Made by a program: the position numbers and the translations under genes. From positions 19,713 through 83,712 of the forward strand of contig JAJCYM010000057.1 in assembly GCA_029262895.1 (NCBI GenBank): a stretch of 64,000 nt of DNA, written 5' to 3'. Within the stretch, counting starts at the first letter, position 1. Every line of letters starts with the position of its first letter. Source of the DNA: Roseivirga sp. (GTDB taxonomy: Bacteria > Bacteroidota > Bacteroidia > Cytophagales > Cyclobacteriaceae). The notes under the pieces are model-generated. The model saw nothing but the letters and a program-made list of their open reading frames with translations, ran no database searches and was not told where the DNA came from. Positions 35,693-45,025 of this stretch are shown here, one piece after another.

Positions 35693-38074
35693 ATGATCAA
35701 AAATTATTTCATTATTGCAATCAGAAGTCTGCTTAAAAGCCGCACGACTTCATTTATCAACGTGCTTGGGCTATCCATTGGAATGGCATGTTGTATTATA
35801 ATTTTCTTGTTTGTGCAGGACGAAATGTCCTATGACAAGTTTCACTCCAAATCAGATGATATTTTCAGAGTGCTTACCATTGATGAGGCCCTCGGGGTTA
35901 GCAGTAGTTTGGTCGGTATTACGCTGCCAGCTTTGGCTCCCGCTATGGAGGACAATTTCCCTGAAGTGGTTAATCGGGTAAGAATGCTACCTCAGGGGCG
36001 TCAACTGATCAATTACGAGCAGCAGGGCTACTACACAGAACATTTTGCTTATGCCGAATCTTCTTTGTTTGAGATTTTTGATTTCTCTTTGATTGAAGGC
36101 AATGTTGAAAATGCGCTTACGGAACCTAATACTGTTGTCTTTTCCCAGTCTATGGCCAAAAGAACTTTTGGAGAAGAAGATGCCATAGGCAAGCGAGTGG
36201 ATATTGGTAATCAGACGGGCTTGGAAGTGGTGGCCGTGATGAAGGATATCACAGAGAACAGCCACCTTGATTTTGATGTGATTGTGTCGATGGCTCAGGC
36301 AGATACAGCATCGGGTTTCTCTCAATTTCTCAGCTCATGGCAGAGCATCAGTATGGTAACCTATGTTGAGCTAAGCAATGCAGAGGCCGAAGCTAATGTG
36401 GAGGCTAAAATGGAAACTTTGATCCGCGATAATAATGTAGGAGACAATTTTAAAGTCACACTGCAACCGCTAAGCGATGTCCATCTAAGATCAAAAGACA
36501 CCTTATTTGAAAACTACAATCTTAACAAAACAGATATTGGCTATGTCTATACCCTCGCGGCTGTGGGGATTTTTGTGATCTTAATAGCCTCCTTTAATTT
36601 TATGAACCTGTCAACGGCACGTTCGATAAATCGGGCACAAGAGGTAGGGGTCAGAAAGGTTTTTGGAGCCATAAGGGGTCAGCTTATCAATCAGTTTATG
36701 ATAGAGTCCGTGCTTATCGCCTTTATCTCATTCCTGATCGCTCTGGTCATAGTAGCCTCCTTGGGTTCATTCGTCAATCTTCCATTTGAGGAGAATTTGG
36801 CCAACTTATTTCTTTCAAACCCGATTTGGCTCGCGGGTGGATTGTTGTTCACAATTGTTTTAGGACTCTTTTCGGGCAGCTATCCGGCTTTGATGCTCTC
36901 AAAATACAGCCCCACCAGTATTTTGAGAGGCACATTTAAGACAAGTTCTCAAGGTGTTTTATTAAGAAAGGGTCTGGTTATTTTTCAGTTCACCATTTCT
37001 ATAATAATGATTATCGGTACTACCATAGTCTATGAGCAGTTGCAGTTAATGAGGAATGCCGACAAAGGTTTTGATCCTGAACAAGTAGTGACGCTCAATG
37101 TGGGTCACCCGAGCTTGCAGCAGTCTATTCCTGTGCTTAAGAACAGACTGGAGCAGAACCCAGCTATTTTGAAGACAGCTTTAACTCAAGGTATGCCGGG
37201 CCGAACCTTCGGCAGGAGAGGAGTTACGCCTGAAGGTGCTTCTCCAGACGATACCTGGATCATTAGCGTCTTAACTTTCGATGAGTCTTTCATTGACCTG
37301 ATGGGTATGGAGGTTGCTGAGGGCCGAGCGTTCGATAGAGAGATTCAAACCGATCAACAACAGGCAATTTTGATAAATGAAGCCATGGCAAAAGAGTTGG
37401 CCTGGGATGATCCTGTAGGAAGAAAAGTGAACTTTGGTCAGAACGAGAGGACCATAATCGGTGTGGTAAAGGACTTCCATTTTGCGTCAATGAGGCATCA
37501 AATCGAACCTTTGGCCATGTTCTTTAATCCAAATGGGGGTGGTAACCTGGCGGTGAAATTCTCGGCAAATAACGCGAGTGCAGCCATGGAATTTGTTCAG
37601 GAAGCCTGGGATGAAGTTTTTTCAAATAGCCCCATAGAATATCGGTTTTTCGATGAGGAATTTGGTCAGCAGTATGAATCTGATGAAAGGTTTGGGCGAT
37701 TGGTTTTCAGTTTTACCTGGCTAGCCATTTTTATAGCCTGTCTAGGATTGTTTGGACTTTCGACCTTTACCGCTCAACAGAAAATCAAGGAGATTGGAGT
37801 TAGAAAAGTGCTTGGCGCCTCTGTTGCTGGCATTGTGATGTTATTGTCAAAGGAGTTCACCAAACTTATTATTATCGCCACAGTTTTTGCCTCACCACTG
37901 GCCTATTTTATGATGCAGGCCTGGCTGAAGGATTTTGCCTATCGCATCAGTATTAATTGGTTTTGGTTTGTGGTTTCTGCTTTGGCGGCATTGGTTATTG
38001 CCTTGCTGACTGTCAGTTTTCAGTCCATCAAAGCAGCGATGATCAACCCGGCCAAATCTTTACGATATGAATGA
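35693..38074 (+). CDS. MacB/FtsX-type ABC transporter permease
   Basis: 793 residues of the Bacteroidota double-FtsX type. N-terminal helix with MIKNYFIIAIRSLLKSRTTS and NVLGLSIGMACCIIIFLFV; first MacB periplasmic core domain (about 50-245); three helices (about 280-400) with ARSINRAQEVGVRKVFGAIR; second N-terminal-like helix (RKGLVIFQFTISIIMIIGTT); second periplasmic domain (about 450-660); three last helices with IKEIGVRKVLGASVAGIVML. MacB-like permeases couple ATP hydrolysis to work in the periplasm rather than substrate passage through the membrane. No ATPase gene is adjacent, so the partner is elsewhere. Confidence 0.92.
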   Translation: MIKNYFIIAIRSLLKSRTTSFINVLGLSIGMACCIIIFLFVQDEMSYDKFHSKSDDIFRVLTIDEALGVSSSLVGITLPALAPAMEDNFPEVVNRVRMLPQGRQLINYEQQGYYTEHFAYAESSLFEIFDFSLIEGNVENALTEPNTVVFSQSMAKRTFGEEDAIGKRVDIGNQTGLEVVAVMKDITENSHLDFDVIVSMAQADTASGFSQFLSSWQSISMVTYVELSNAEAEANVEAKMETLIRDNNVGDNFKVTLQPLSDVHLRSKDTLFENYNLNKTDIGYVYTLAAVGIFVILIASFNFMNLSTARSINRAQEVGVRKVFGAIRGQLINQFMIESVLIAFISFLIALVIVASLGSFVNLPFEENLANLFLSNPIWLAGGLLFTIVLGLFSGSYPALMLSKYSPTSILRGTFKTSSQGVLLRKGLVIFQFTISIIMIIGTTIVYEQLQLMRNADKGFDPEQVVTLNVGHPSLQQSIPVLKNRLEQNPAILKTALTQGMPGRTFGRRGVTPEGASPDDTWIISVLTFDESFIDLMGMEVAEGRAFDREIQTDQQQAILINEAMAKELAWDDPVGRKVNFGQNERTIIGVVKDFHFASMRHQIEPLAMFFNPNGGGNLAVKFSANNASAAMEFVQEAWDEVFSNSPIEYRFFDEEFGQQYESDERFGRLVFSFTWLAIFIACLGLFGLSTFTAQQKIKEIGVRKVLGASVAGIVMLLSKEFTKLIIIATVFASPLAYFMMQAWLKDFAYRISINWFWFVVSALAALVIALLTVSFQSIKAAMINPAKSLRYE

Positions 38075-38232
38075 TACCAATTCAATTGTAAAATGGCGCG
38101 AATAGAAATTAAATTATCATCGCTTGATTAAGGCGAAAAATGAAGGCATAGCATCGCTATGGCCGATTTTTTCAACGAAGAGCAAGCGGTAAGAAATGAT
38201 TTGTATCCGTCATATTATGTTTGACTTGGTAT
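38074..38232. mobile_element. 159-bp dispersed hairpin element, copy 1 (MITE-like)
   Basis: Begins ATACCAATTCAATT and ends TTTGACTTGGTAT, giving matching termini (ATACCAA / TTGGTAT). Most of its length is an imperfect palindrome: CGCTTG pairs with CAAGCG, GAAAAAT-type with ATTTTTTC, and CATAGC with GCTATG around a 3-nt centre ATC. A second copy of identical length is at 54697-54855 with about 11 differences by my count. Its first base overlaps the stop of the permease gene. No clear target duplication is visible. The rest of the 338-bp gap (38233-38412) is A/T-rich and I see no gene in it. Confidence 0.8.
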
Positions 38233-38412
38233 TAATTAGCGAATTTTAACAAATCATTCCTCAGATTACTAAAACCTAAATCTAAATTTTGGGTATAATA
38301 GTTGTGATCTCACATAATTGGTTTTTAAAAGTATCTTAATTAGGTGGAAATCCTTATTTTTAAGATGCACCTAATAATTGGAGATTGGTTAGAATGAAAT
38401 TTACGTGTTGAT

Positions 38413-40473
38413 ATGAGAAATTTGAAGAGAGTATTTGTATTTCAAACTTTGGCGCTTTTAAGTGCAATAGGTTTAAATGCAAGTGTAGCTGATAGTGTAA
38501 AGTATTTACAACCAAAGGCGGAGCATATTAAGGAAGCCAGGCTGGTGGTAGGGATACTGGACTACTACCATTATCGCGAAACGAACCTGAATGATTCGTT
38601 GTCATCTGTCATTTTTGATAACTTTCTTAAATCACTCGATGGTAATAAAAACTACTTTTTAGCCTCTGATATCCAATCCTTTCAGAAATACAGATTTGAG
38701 TTTGACGATGATTTGAAATCTGGAAATCTGGTACCCGCATTTTTCATGTTTAATATGTACAAGAAGCGAGTTGAGGCAAGACTTGATTATGCGTTGGCTC
38801 ATACCGGGGATGACTTTGACTTTACTTTAAATGAATCCTATAGCTTCGACAGGGAGAAGCAACCTTATGCTCAGAATGAGCAACAACTGGATGATTTATG
38901 GAGAAAGGTGCTCAAAAATCAGGCATTAGGTCTGAAATTAAGCGGTTCAGATCAGGCCAAAATAACTAAAACATTAACAGATAGGTATAACAGATTCAAG
39001 GGCAATGTTTCCAAATACAATAGCAACGATGTATTTGAGATATTCATGAACTCCGTCACCAATGCTTTTGATCCACATACAGGCTACTTTACGCCATTAG
39101 GTGCTGATGATTTTAGGAGAGAAAGCAGCAAGACGATGGAAGGCATTGGAGCCACATTGCAGCAAGAGAACGATTTTACGAAGATAATAGAATTGAGACC
39201 CGGTGGTCCGGCATTCCTCAGTGGCCAGATTGATAAGGACGATAGAGTAGTAGGCGTAGCACAGGGGGCAGAAGGTGACATGGAAGATGTGGTAGGTTGG
39301 AGATCTGATGAAGTGGCAGGCAAAATCAGAGGAGCTAAGGGTACGCTCGTGAGGTTAGAACTGCTGCCTGCAGGATCAAGTCCAGGAGCACCTACTAAGG
39401 AAGTACACCTGGTGAGGGATAAAATCAAATATGATGAAGCCAGGGCCAGCAAAGAAGTAGTTCAATACACCCAAAATGGTAAAACTTATAACCTGGGCAT
39501 AATTAAGGTTCCCGATTTCTATTTGGATGCCGATGAGCTTGAGCAGGGTAAAAAAGACTATGTGAGTACTACCAACGATGTGAAGAAGCTTATTACTGAA
39601 ATGGAAGAGGAAGGCGTTGATGGGGTAATGCTCGATTTAAGAAACAATGGTGGTGGTGCACTTTTCGAGGCAATCAATTTGTCAGGGCTTTTTATTGAAG
39701 GTGGGCCTGTTGTGCAAATCAAATACAAAAATGGCCGAATTGAACGAGGCAATGACGATGACAAGACCATGTTTTATGATGGCCCTGTGAACGTTATGAT
39801 CAATAGGTTTTCAGCATCGGCTTCCGAAATTTTTGCTGGAGCTATGCAGGATTATAAAAGGGGGGTGATTGTAGGAGAACAGACTTACGGTAAGGGTACT
39901 GTTCAAAACGTACGGGGACTGAATGACTTTATAAGAGGCAATGAGGAGGACAAGCTTGGATTAATAAAATATACTATCGCCAAGTTCTATCGGGTAAATG
40001 GCAGCAGTACACAGCACCTTGGAGTTTCTCCTGATGTTGAGTTTCCTTCAGCATTTAATGCTGCTGAATTTGGAGAAAGTTCACGTCCAAGTGCCTTACC
40101 ATGGGATCAAATTGCATCTGCCGAATACACCCCACTCAACTACGTTGATAAACAACTGATTGATGCCCTCAAGAGGAGTCATGCTGATCGCAGGAAGACA
40201 GATCAAAGCCTTGTCGACTATATGGCCGACATTGAGGAATTGAAACAAGTGAGAAGTCGGAATGTAGTTTCTCTCAATTTCGATAAGAGAAAGAAGGAGC
40301 AGGATGACAGAGACGAACGTAGAGAAGCCAGGGTTAAGATTGGAGAATCTCTGGGAGACCTGGAGGTCAATAACGTTAAGGATAGATCTCTGGATGATTT
40401 GAAAGACCCCTATTTGAAAGAGAGCATCATCCTTTTAACTCAGCAGATTGTATTTGGCAAGAAGAAGGGATAG
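38413..40473 (+). CDS. prc: Carboxy-terminal processing protease Prc/Tsp
   Basis: 686 residues, the length of E. coli Prc. Signal peptide (MRNLKRVFVFQTLALLSAIG..NAS); N-terminal TSP domain (about 40-200: HYRETNLNDSLSSVIFDNFL, SLDGNKNYFLASDI); PDZ domain about 230-330 (GIGATLQQENDFTKIIELRP, GGPAFLSGQIDKDDRVVGVA); S41 catalytic domain with VMLDLRNNGGGALFEAINLS, FSASASEIFAGAMQDYKRG (nucleophile Ser in SASE) and VGEQTYGKGTVQ (general-base Lys); C-terminal helical DUF3340-like region. Periplasmic protease that degrades proteins with non-polar C-termini. Its own terminator follows. Confidence 0.95.
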   Translation: MRNLKRVFVFQTLALLSAIGLNASVADSVKYLQPKAEHIKEARLVVGILDYYHYRETNLNDSLSSVIFDNFLKSLDGNKNYFLASDIQSFQKYRFEFDDDLKSGNLVPAFFMFNMYKKRVEARLDYALAHTGDDFDFTLNESYSFDREKQPYAQNEQQLDDLWRKVLKNQALGLKLSGSDQAKITKTLTDRYNRFKGNVSKYNSNDVFEIFMNSVTNAFDPHTGYFTPLGADDFRRESSKTMEGIGATLQQENDFTKIIELRPGGPAFLSGQIDKDDRVVGVAQGAEGDMEDVVGWRSDEVAGKIRGAKGTLVRLELLPAGSSPGAPTKEVHLVRDKIKYDEARASKEVVQYTQNGKTYNLGIIKVPDFYLDADELEQGKKDYVSTTNDVKKLITEMEEEGVDGVMLDLRNNGGGALFEAINLSGLFIEGGPVVQIKYKNGRIERGNDDDKTMFYDGPVNVMINRFSASASEIFAGAMQDYKRGVIVGEQTYGKGTVQNVRGLNDFIRGNEEDKLGLIKYTIAKFYRVNGSSTQHLGVSPDVEFPSAFNAAEFGESSRPSALPWDQIASAEYTPLNYVDKQLIDALKRSHADRRKTDQSLVDYMADIEELKQVRSRNVVSLNFDKRKKEQDDRDERREARVKIGESLGDLEVNNVKDRSLDDLKDPYLKESIILLTQQIVFGKKKG

Positions 40474-40495
40474 AGAAAAAGAAAAAATGAAATAG

Positions 40496-40524
40496 AAAAG
40501 AGCCGCTTAATAGCGGCTCTTTTT
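40496..40524. terminator. Bidirectional rho-independent terminator
   Basis: Stem AAAAGAGCCGC / GCGGCTCTTTT with loop ttaata, followed by T's; 22 nt past the prc stop and 35 nt from the stop of the convergent gene. It has the classical form in both directions. Confidence 0.9.
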
Positions 40525-40559
40525 ACTTAAGCTTATATGATCTTGTATCAGAGGTTTGT

Positions 40560-40928
40560 TTAACTCCCCTTTATTTTCTTCATGTTCAACGGAATTTCAC
40601 CGGGCCCTTGTTTCCATGTTCCCTTCAACTCACCATCTTCTAATTTTCCTGTATAACTGCCCTGGATTTGATTGATTTTTAAGGTTAGCGTACCATCCGT
40701 ATAAGTGGCTTCATCCATTTTTAATCCCATGGCATTTTGGTCTACACTATCCATGGTGGCTTCCAGTTTACCCTCGTTGAAACGAATATGAAATCTAACA
40801 CGCAGTTTAGTTCCTTGAACTTCAAGGGTTCCTTCCCAATCAGCAACTACTTTTTTATACTCTTCTTGAGCCTGAAGTGTCCCAACCGCAAGACCCAAAA
40901 TCATTAGTGTACATATTAATCTTTTCAT
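40560..40928 (-). CDS. Small secreted beta-barrel-like protein (orphan N-domain of alpha/beta hydrolases)
   Basis: 122 residues with a signal peptide (MKRLICTLMILGLAVGTLQAQ). The mature part has DWEGTLEVQGTKLRVRFHI, GKLEATMDSVDQNAMGLKMD, GTLTLKINQIQGSYTGKLED and LKGTWKQGPGEIPLNM. From memory, this 100-residue beta domain is the N-terminal module that precedes the hydrolase domain in many secreted Bacteroidota esterases; here it stands alone. Possibly a lipid- or polymer-binding domain (inference). Convergent with prc, sharing the terminator. Confidence 0.7.
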   Translation of the reverse strand: MKRLICTLMILGLAVGTLQAQEEYKKVVADWEGTLEVQGTKLRVRFHIRFNEGKLEATMDSVDQNAMGLKMDEATYTDGTLTLKINQIQGSYTGKLEDGELKGTWKQGPGEIPLNMKKIKGS

Positions 40929-41056
40929 AGATCTAATTTTAATTCAATTACCATTCCAAAATTAAGAATAGAACTTAAGACAATCTCCGAAAATGGGTAA
41001 ACGGTTTAATGGCTAAATGATCGCCTGTTTTAAGGTGTTTATGTAAATATTAGGTG

Positions 41057-43594
41057 TTAGCCAATCTCATTTCTTAATACCTCCAAGGGAGGACGGCTTA
41101 TAATTCCCCGACTGTTAGAAAGCCCAATCAGAATGGTCAGCCCGGTGATAATCAGGTAAACTACGAGTATAGGTAATGGATTAGGGATAAACTCGGTGTC
41201 GAACGAGAAATACGCCAGGGCCCAACTACCCACAAGGGATAATAGAATACCGGACATAGAGGCTAGACTACCCAGGAAAAAGTACTCCAATACATTGATG
41301 GATAGAATCTGTTTTTTACTTCCTCCGAGGGTTCTTAAGAGTATACTTTCACGTATCCTCTGGAATTTGCTCAGAATCACAGAACCAATCAAAACCAGCA
41401 GTCCTGTGATAATGCTGAACAGGGCCATAAAACGTATGACAAAAGCGACCTTACTCAAAAGGTTATCGACTGTGGTAAGAATAAGACCAATGTCAAGTAC
41501 CGATACATTTGGGTATTGCTTGACAATTTCCCGCTGGTAAACCGCAGCCTGCTCGGGAGAAGTAACCCTGGTGATCAAAACATGGAACTGAGGGGCTGAT
41601 TCCAGCACACCTTTAGGGAAGAGCACAATGAAGTTGGTTTGTATTCCACTCCAATCAATGACCCGGTAACTGCCTAGATAGGTCCTTACAGGAACTCCTT
41701 GCACATTCCAGATAATTTCATCACCAATCTCAAAATGTTGAGACTTGGCAAACCCTTCATCCATAGAGATAAAAATGGTGTCACCTGGGGAGTTGTATTG
41801 GCTTAGCTCACCTTCACTTAATTCCTCCGAGTTGATCAGGGTATCCCTGTAGGTGACACGAAATTCTCTGTTAAACAGAAAATTCCTGTACTCTATGGTT
41901 GTGTCTTGCAAGGCTTCTTTTTGGGTGATTTGATTGATGGTCTGCATTCTCATCGCAACAACGGGCACCTGCTGTATAATTGGCAATTCGGACTTTACAG
42001 TGTAGTCAGCAATCTCGTCTTTTTGATAACCCTGAATATCAAACAAGAGCATATTAGGCCGATCATTTTCGGTGCTAATTTGGACCTGATCTATTAAAAG
42101 GGTCTGAATAAAATAAAGTGTAGTGATCAGCGCGGTACCTAGACCAATACTGGCGATCAGAATCATTGTTTGGTTATTGGGTCTGTATAGATTGGCAAGA
42201 CTTTGACGCCAGGTATAGCTCCAGCGTGAAGGGAAAAACTTCTTAACCATCCACATGGCTAGTTTGGCAATTCCTGCAAGAAAGGCGAAGGACAAAAGAA
42301 TAAAGAGTGTAAAGGCCAGACTGCTTCCCAAATCCTGGATTTGGATGTATGCAAAAATCACTATGAACGAAATTATACCCAGGTAGACAAGACTCTTAAG
42401 GGGGTCAAACTTCTTTCTGGAATTATCCGGTACATTCCTAAGTGTCAGTAGGGGTGAAGCTTTTCGAACATTAAGTAGAGGGATAAGTGCAAAGAGAATA
42501 GACACGCAGAACCCTATCAATATTCCACCGAAAACGGATGTCCAGGAGATGCTTAAATTCACTTTCACGGGTAGGAAGGCAGCAAATACTTCTGGTAATA
42601 CACGTTGGATTAGGGTACCAAGCAATGTTCCTGTTATGGAGCCTATCAATCCGATAACAGCTATTTGAATCAAATAAATTAAGAAGGTATCTCTCCCTTT
42701 GGCTCCGAGGCATCGTAAAATCGCCACACTACGAATCTTCCCTTTAATATAAATATGAACGGCACTGGCAACACCTACGCATCCAAGCAATAAGGCTACG
42801 AAGGCCACCAAATTTAGAAAGCTCGCCAGGTTTTGAAAGGTTTCTCCGGTTTCCTCTTTTCTTTCATCAACAGTATCTGCCCACATGCCCTGGAGCCTAA
42901 GCTGTTCACGATCTGCCTCCAGTTTTTCATCCAGGTTAAAATCAGGATCCAAATCGTTGAGCTTATAAAATTTGCGGTAGAAAACGCGGCTGCCTTTCAG
43001 AATCAGATTTGTATCATCCAAATATGACATAGGCATATAAACCGCAGGAGCTACTAGAGTAGCTGCAATGGATTGAGACGGAGAGCTAAGTAATTGGCCT
43101 TCGATAACAAAATTCACATTGCCTATTCTAACAGAATCACCAACCTGAGCATCATATTGAATCATCGTTGACTTGTCCACAAGTACTTTCCTGCTTCCGT
43201 CTCGGAACGACTGACCAGCTGAGGCTGGAATGGTTTCCAGCGCACCGTAATAGGGGAAAGCCCCTTCCAATGCTCTGACATCCATCAGCCTGCTCTGGTC
43301 GTTCTTCATGAACAATAGCATTGACGCAAAACTGAATTCCTTGGATTCTTCATGAGATACTGAGTCTAGCCACTGGTAATGAAAATCATCAAGGCTACTG
43401 CCTAATTCCAAGTCAGCGCCAAGTAATTCTTTGGCTTGAGAATTAATGTCATCCTTAAGATTTTCGCTGAAAGAGTTTATGGCAACCAGCGCAGCAATGC
43501 CGAGAACGATGGAAGAAATAAAGAGAAAAAGCCTTGATTTACTTTTGCGACTATCTCTAATCGCCATCAGTACAAGCCAACGAAATTTGGTCAT
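41057..43594 (-). CDS. ybbP: ABC transporter permease, YbbP family
   Basis: 845 residues. N-terminal TM (LVLMAIRDSRKSKSRLFLFI, SSIVLGIAALVAINSF), a MacB-type periplasmic domain, a bundle of FtsX helices around 260-390 with GVASAVHIYIKGKIRSVAIL and LRCLGAKGRDTF, a central two-helix insert (about 400-450), a second extracytoplasmic domain, and final FtsX helices with FQRIRESILLRTLGGSKKQI. This 10-TM layout matches E. coli YbbP, predicted to act in envelope lipid or thioester metabolism. Its start overlaps the ybbA stop by 4 bp. Together with ybbA and divergent tesA it reproduces the E. coli locus. Confidence 0.88.
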   Translation of the reverse strand: MTKFRWLVLMAIRDSRKSKSRLFLFISSIVLGIAALVAINSFSENLKDDINSQAKELLGADLELGSSLDDFHYQWLDSVSHEESKEFSFASMLLFMKNDQSRLMDVRALEGAFPYYGALETIPASAGQSFRDGSRKVLVDKSTMIQYDAQVGDSVRIGNVNFVIEGQLLSSPSQSIAATLVAPAVYMPMSYLDDTNLILKGSRVFYRKFYKLNDLDPDFNLDEKLEADREQLRLQGMWADTVDERKEETGETFQNLASFLNLVAFVALLLGCVGVASAVHIYIKGKIRSVAILRCLGAKGRDTFLIYLIQIAVIGLIGSITGTLLGTLIQRVLPEVFAAFLPVKVNLSISWTSVFGGILIGFCVSILFALIPLLNVRKASPLLTLRNVPDNSRKKFDPLKSLVYLGIISFIVIFAYIQIQDLGSSLAFTLFILLSFAFLAGIAKLAMWMVKKFFPSRWSYTWRQSLANLYRPNNQTMILIASIGLGTALITTLYFIQTLLIDQVQISTENDRPNMLLFDIQGYQKDEIADYTVKSELPIIQQVPVVAMRMQTINQITQKEALQDTTIEYRNFLFNREFRVTYRDTLINSEELSEGELSQYNSPGDTIFISMDEGFAKSQHFEIGDEIIWNVQGVPVRTYLGSYRVIDWSGIQTNFIVLFPKGVLESAPQFHVLITRVTSPEQAAVYQREIVKQYPNVSVLDIGLILTTVDNLLSKVAFVIRFMALFSIITGLLVLIGSVILSKFQRIRESILLRTLGGSKKQILSINVLEYFFLGSLASMSGILLSLVGSWALAYFSFDTEFIPNPLPILVVYLIITGLTILIGLSNSRGIISRPPLEVLRNEIG

Positions 43595-44283
43595 ATCACT
43601 GCTTGGGTTTCTGTGATATTTGAATCTGATACCAGCTTCCCCCCCTTAATTCTTATGATACGCTCTGTCTTTCCGGCCAGTTCCAAGTCATGTGTAACCA
43701 AAACGAGAGTGGTACCTGACTCGCGGTTAAGCTCAAAAAGCAATTCTTCAACGGATGTAGAGGTGTCCTCATCTAAATTGCCCGTGGGCTCATCTGCAAA
43801 AAGTATTTTTGGACTGTTTGAGAATGCCCTGGCGATAGATATTCTCTGCTGCTCACCTCCGGAGAGTTGAGTGGGATAGTGATCATGGCGATCACCAAGA
43901 CCAACCCTTTCCAACAGGTTCATGGACCTGGATCTGATGTTTTTCTCCCTCCTTAACTCCATGGGTACCATTACATTCTCCAATGCGGTGAGTGTTGGGA
44001 GTAGCTGGAAATTTTGAAATATAAAGCCTACGTAATTGTTGCGAACTGCGGCTCGCTCATCTTCGTTCATGTGATCGAGCACCTGTCCATATAAGCTCAC
44101 GGAGCCTGAAGACGCACGATCAAGGCCGGCACATAAGCCAAGCAAAGTAGTCTTGCCACTGCCTGATGGCCCGACTATGGAAAAGGTATCTCCTTCAAAC
44201 AATTGGAAACTTATATCGGAAAGAACCGTAAGATTTTTTGTTCCGCTTTGGTAAGTTTTGGTGAGGTGTTGTACCTCCAGCAT
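43591..44283 (-). CDS. ybbA: ABC transporter ATP-binding protein, YbbA family
   Basis: 230 residues from the ATG at 44283 (MLEVQHLTKTYQSG); an ATG three codons earlier is equally possible, while the longer upstream frame overlaps the tesA region and is not family-like. Walker A GPSGSGKTT, Q-loop FIFQNFQLLPTLTALENV, signature LSGGEQQRISIARA, Walker B ILFADEPTGNLD and H-loop LVLVTHDLELA are all present. It is a LolD/MacB-class ATPase that energises the overlapping YbbP permease. Confidence 0.92.
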   Translation of the reverse strand: MLEVQHLTKTYQSGTKNLTVLSDISFQLFEGDTFSIVGPSGSGKTTLLGLCAGLDRASSGSVSLYGQVLDHMNEDERAAVRNNYVGFIFQNFQLLPTLTALENVMVPMELRREKNIRSRSMNLLERVGLGDRHDHYPTQLSGGEQQRISIARAFSNSPKILFADEPTGNLDEDTSTSVEELLFELNRESGTTLVLVTHDLELAGKTERIIRIKGGKLVSDSNITETQAVI

Positions 44284-44374
44284 TAGCGCCATAGAAATCA
44301 GTAATAGTATAGTATATTGAAGACGAATTGTGCGCTTAGAATGTTCAAGCTCAGAGCACAAACTCTATAAACAT

Positions 44375-45025
44375 ATGCATTTGTTTTTGAAGAAGAGACG
44401 AAATCTGATAGTAAGCCTACTCATGAGTATGTTAGTGGCAAATTTTGGTGCGCAAGACACCAGAAGAAAGAGAATCGTCTTCTTTGGTGACAGCATCACG
44501 GCTGGCTATCAACTTACCCTTCAAGATGCCTTTCCCTATTTGATTCAAAAAAGACTGGACTCTCTAGGCTATGACTATGAGGTTGTGAATGCCGGACTCA
44601 GCGGAGATGCATCTACCGGGGGCTTAGATCGCCTAAATTGGGTGATTGGACAGCCTCTTGACATTTTTGTATTGGAGCTGGGAGGCAATGACGGATTGCG
44701 TGGGTTGAGTCTTCAGCAGACGGAAGAAAACCTGAAGGCGATCATAGATGGTGTGCGGGCTAAATATAAGAATGTCACTATTCTGTTGGCGGGAATGCAA
44801 ATCCCTCCCAACCTGGGGACTGACTACACCAAAGAATTTAGAGAACTTTTTGGCAAAATTGCCAAGGATAAATCCGTGAAATTGATTCCATTTCTGCTGG
44901 AAGGTGTTGGAGGAGAAAAGGAGCTCAATATGTCGGATGGAATACATCCTAACGAAGCCGGTCATGCCATTGTAGCTGAAACCGTCTGGAAATATTTAAA
45001 ACCGCACCTTAAGTCAGCGTCTTAG
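44375..45025 (+). CDS. tesA: TesA-like arylesterase / lysophospholipase L1 (GDSL family)
   Basis: 216 residues from ATG 44375 (signal peptide MHLFLKKRRNLIVSLLMSML..NFGAQ); the GTG at 44330 would extend into the ybbA promoter region and is unlikely. SGNH blocks: I, FFGDSITAGYQ (Ser); II, VVNAGLSGDASTGG (Gly); III, LELGGNDGLRG (Asn); V, SDGIHPNEAGH (Asp, His). Periplasmic esterase/thioesterase. Divergent from ybbAP as in enterobacteria, which supports a shared role in envelope lipid turnover. Its last 12 bp overlap the convergent next gene. Confidence 0.92.
   Translation: MHLFLKKRRNLIVSLLMSMLVANFGAQDTRRKRIVFFGDSITAGYQLTLQDAFPYLIQKRLDSLGYDYEVVNAGLSGDASTGGLDRLNWVIGQPLDIFVLELGGNDGLRGLSLQQTEENLKAIIDGVRAKYKNVTILLAGMQIPPNLGTDYTKEFRELFGKIAKDKSVKLIPFLLEGVGGEKELNMSDGIHPNEAGHAIVAETVWKYLKPHLKSAS

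Noticed and set aside
38233..38412. Possible small gene or RNA in the A/T-rich gap before prc
   Set aside because: I found no start-supported frame, no strong hairpin and no exact promoter box.
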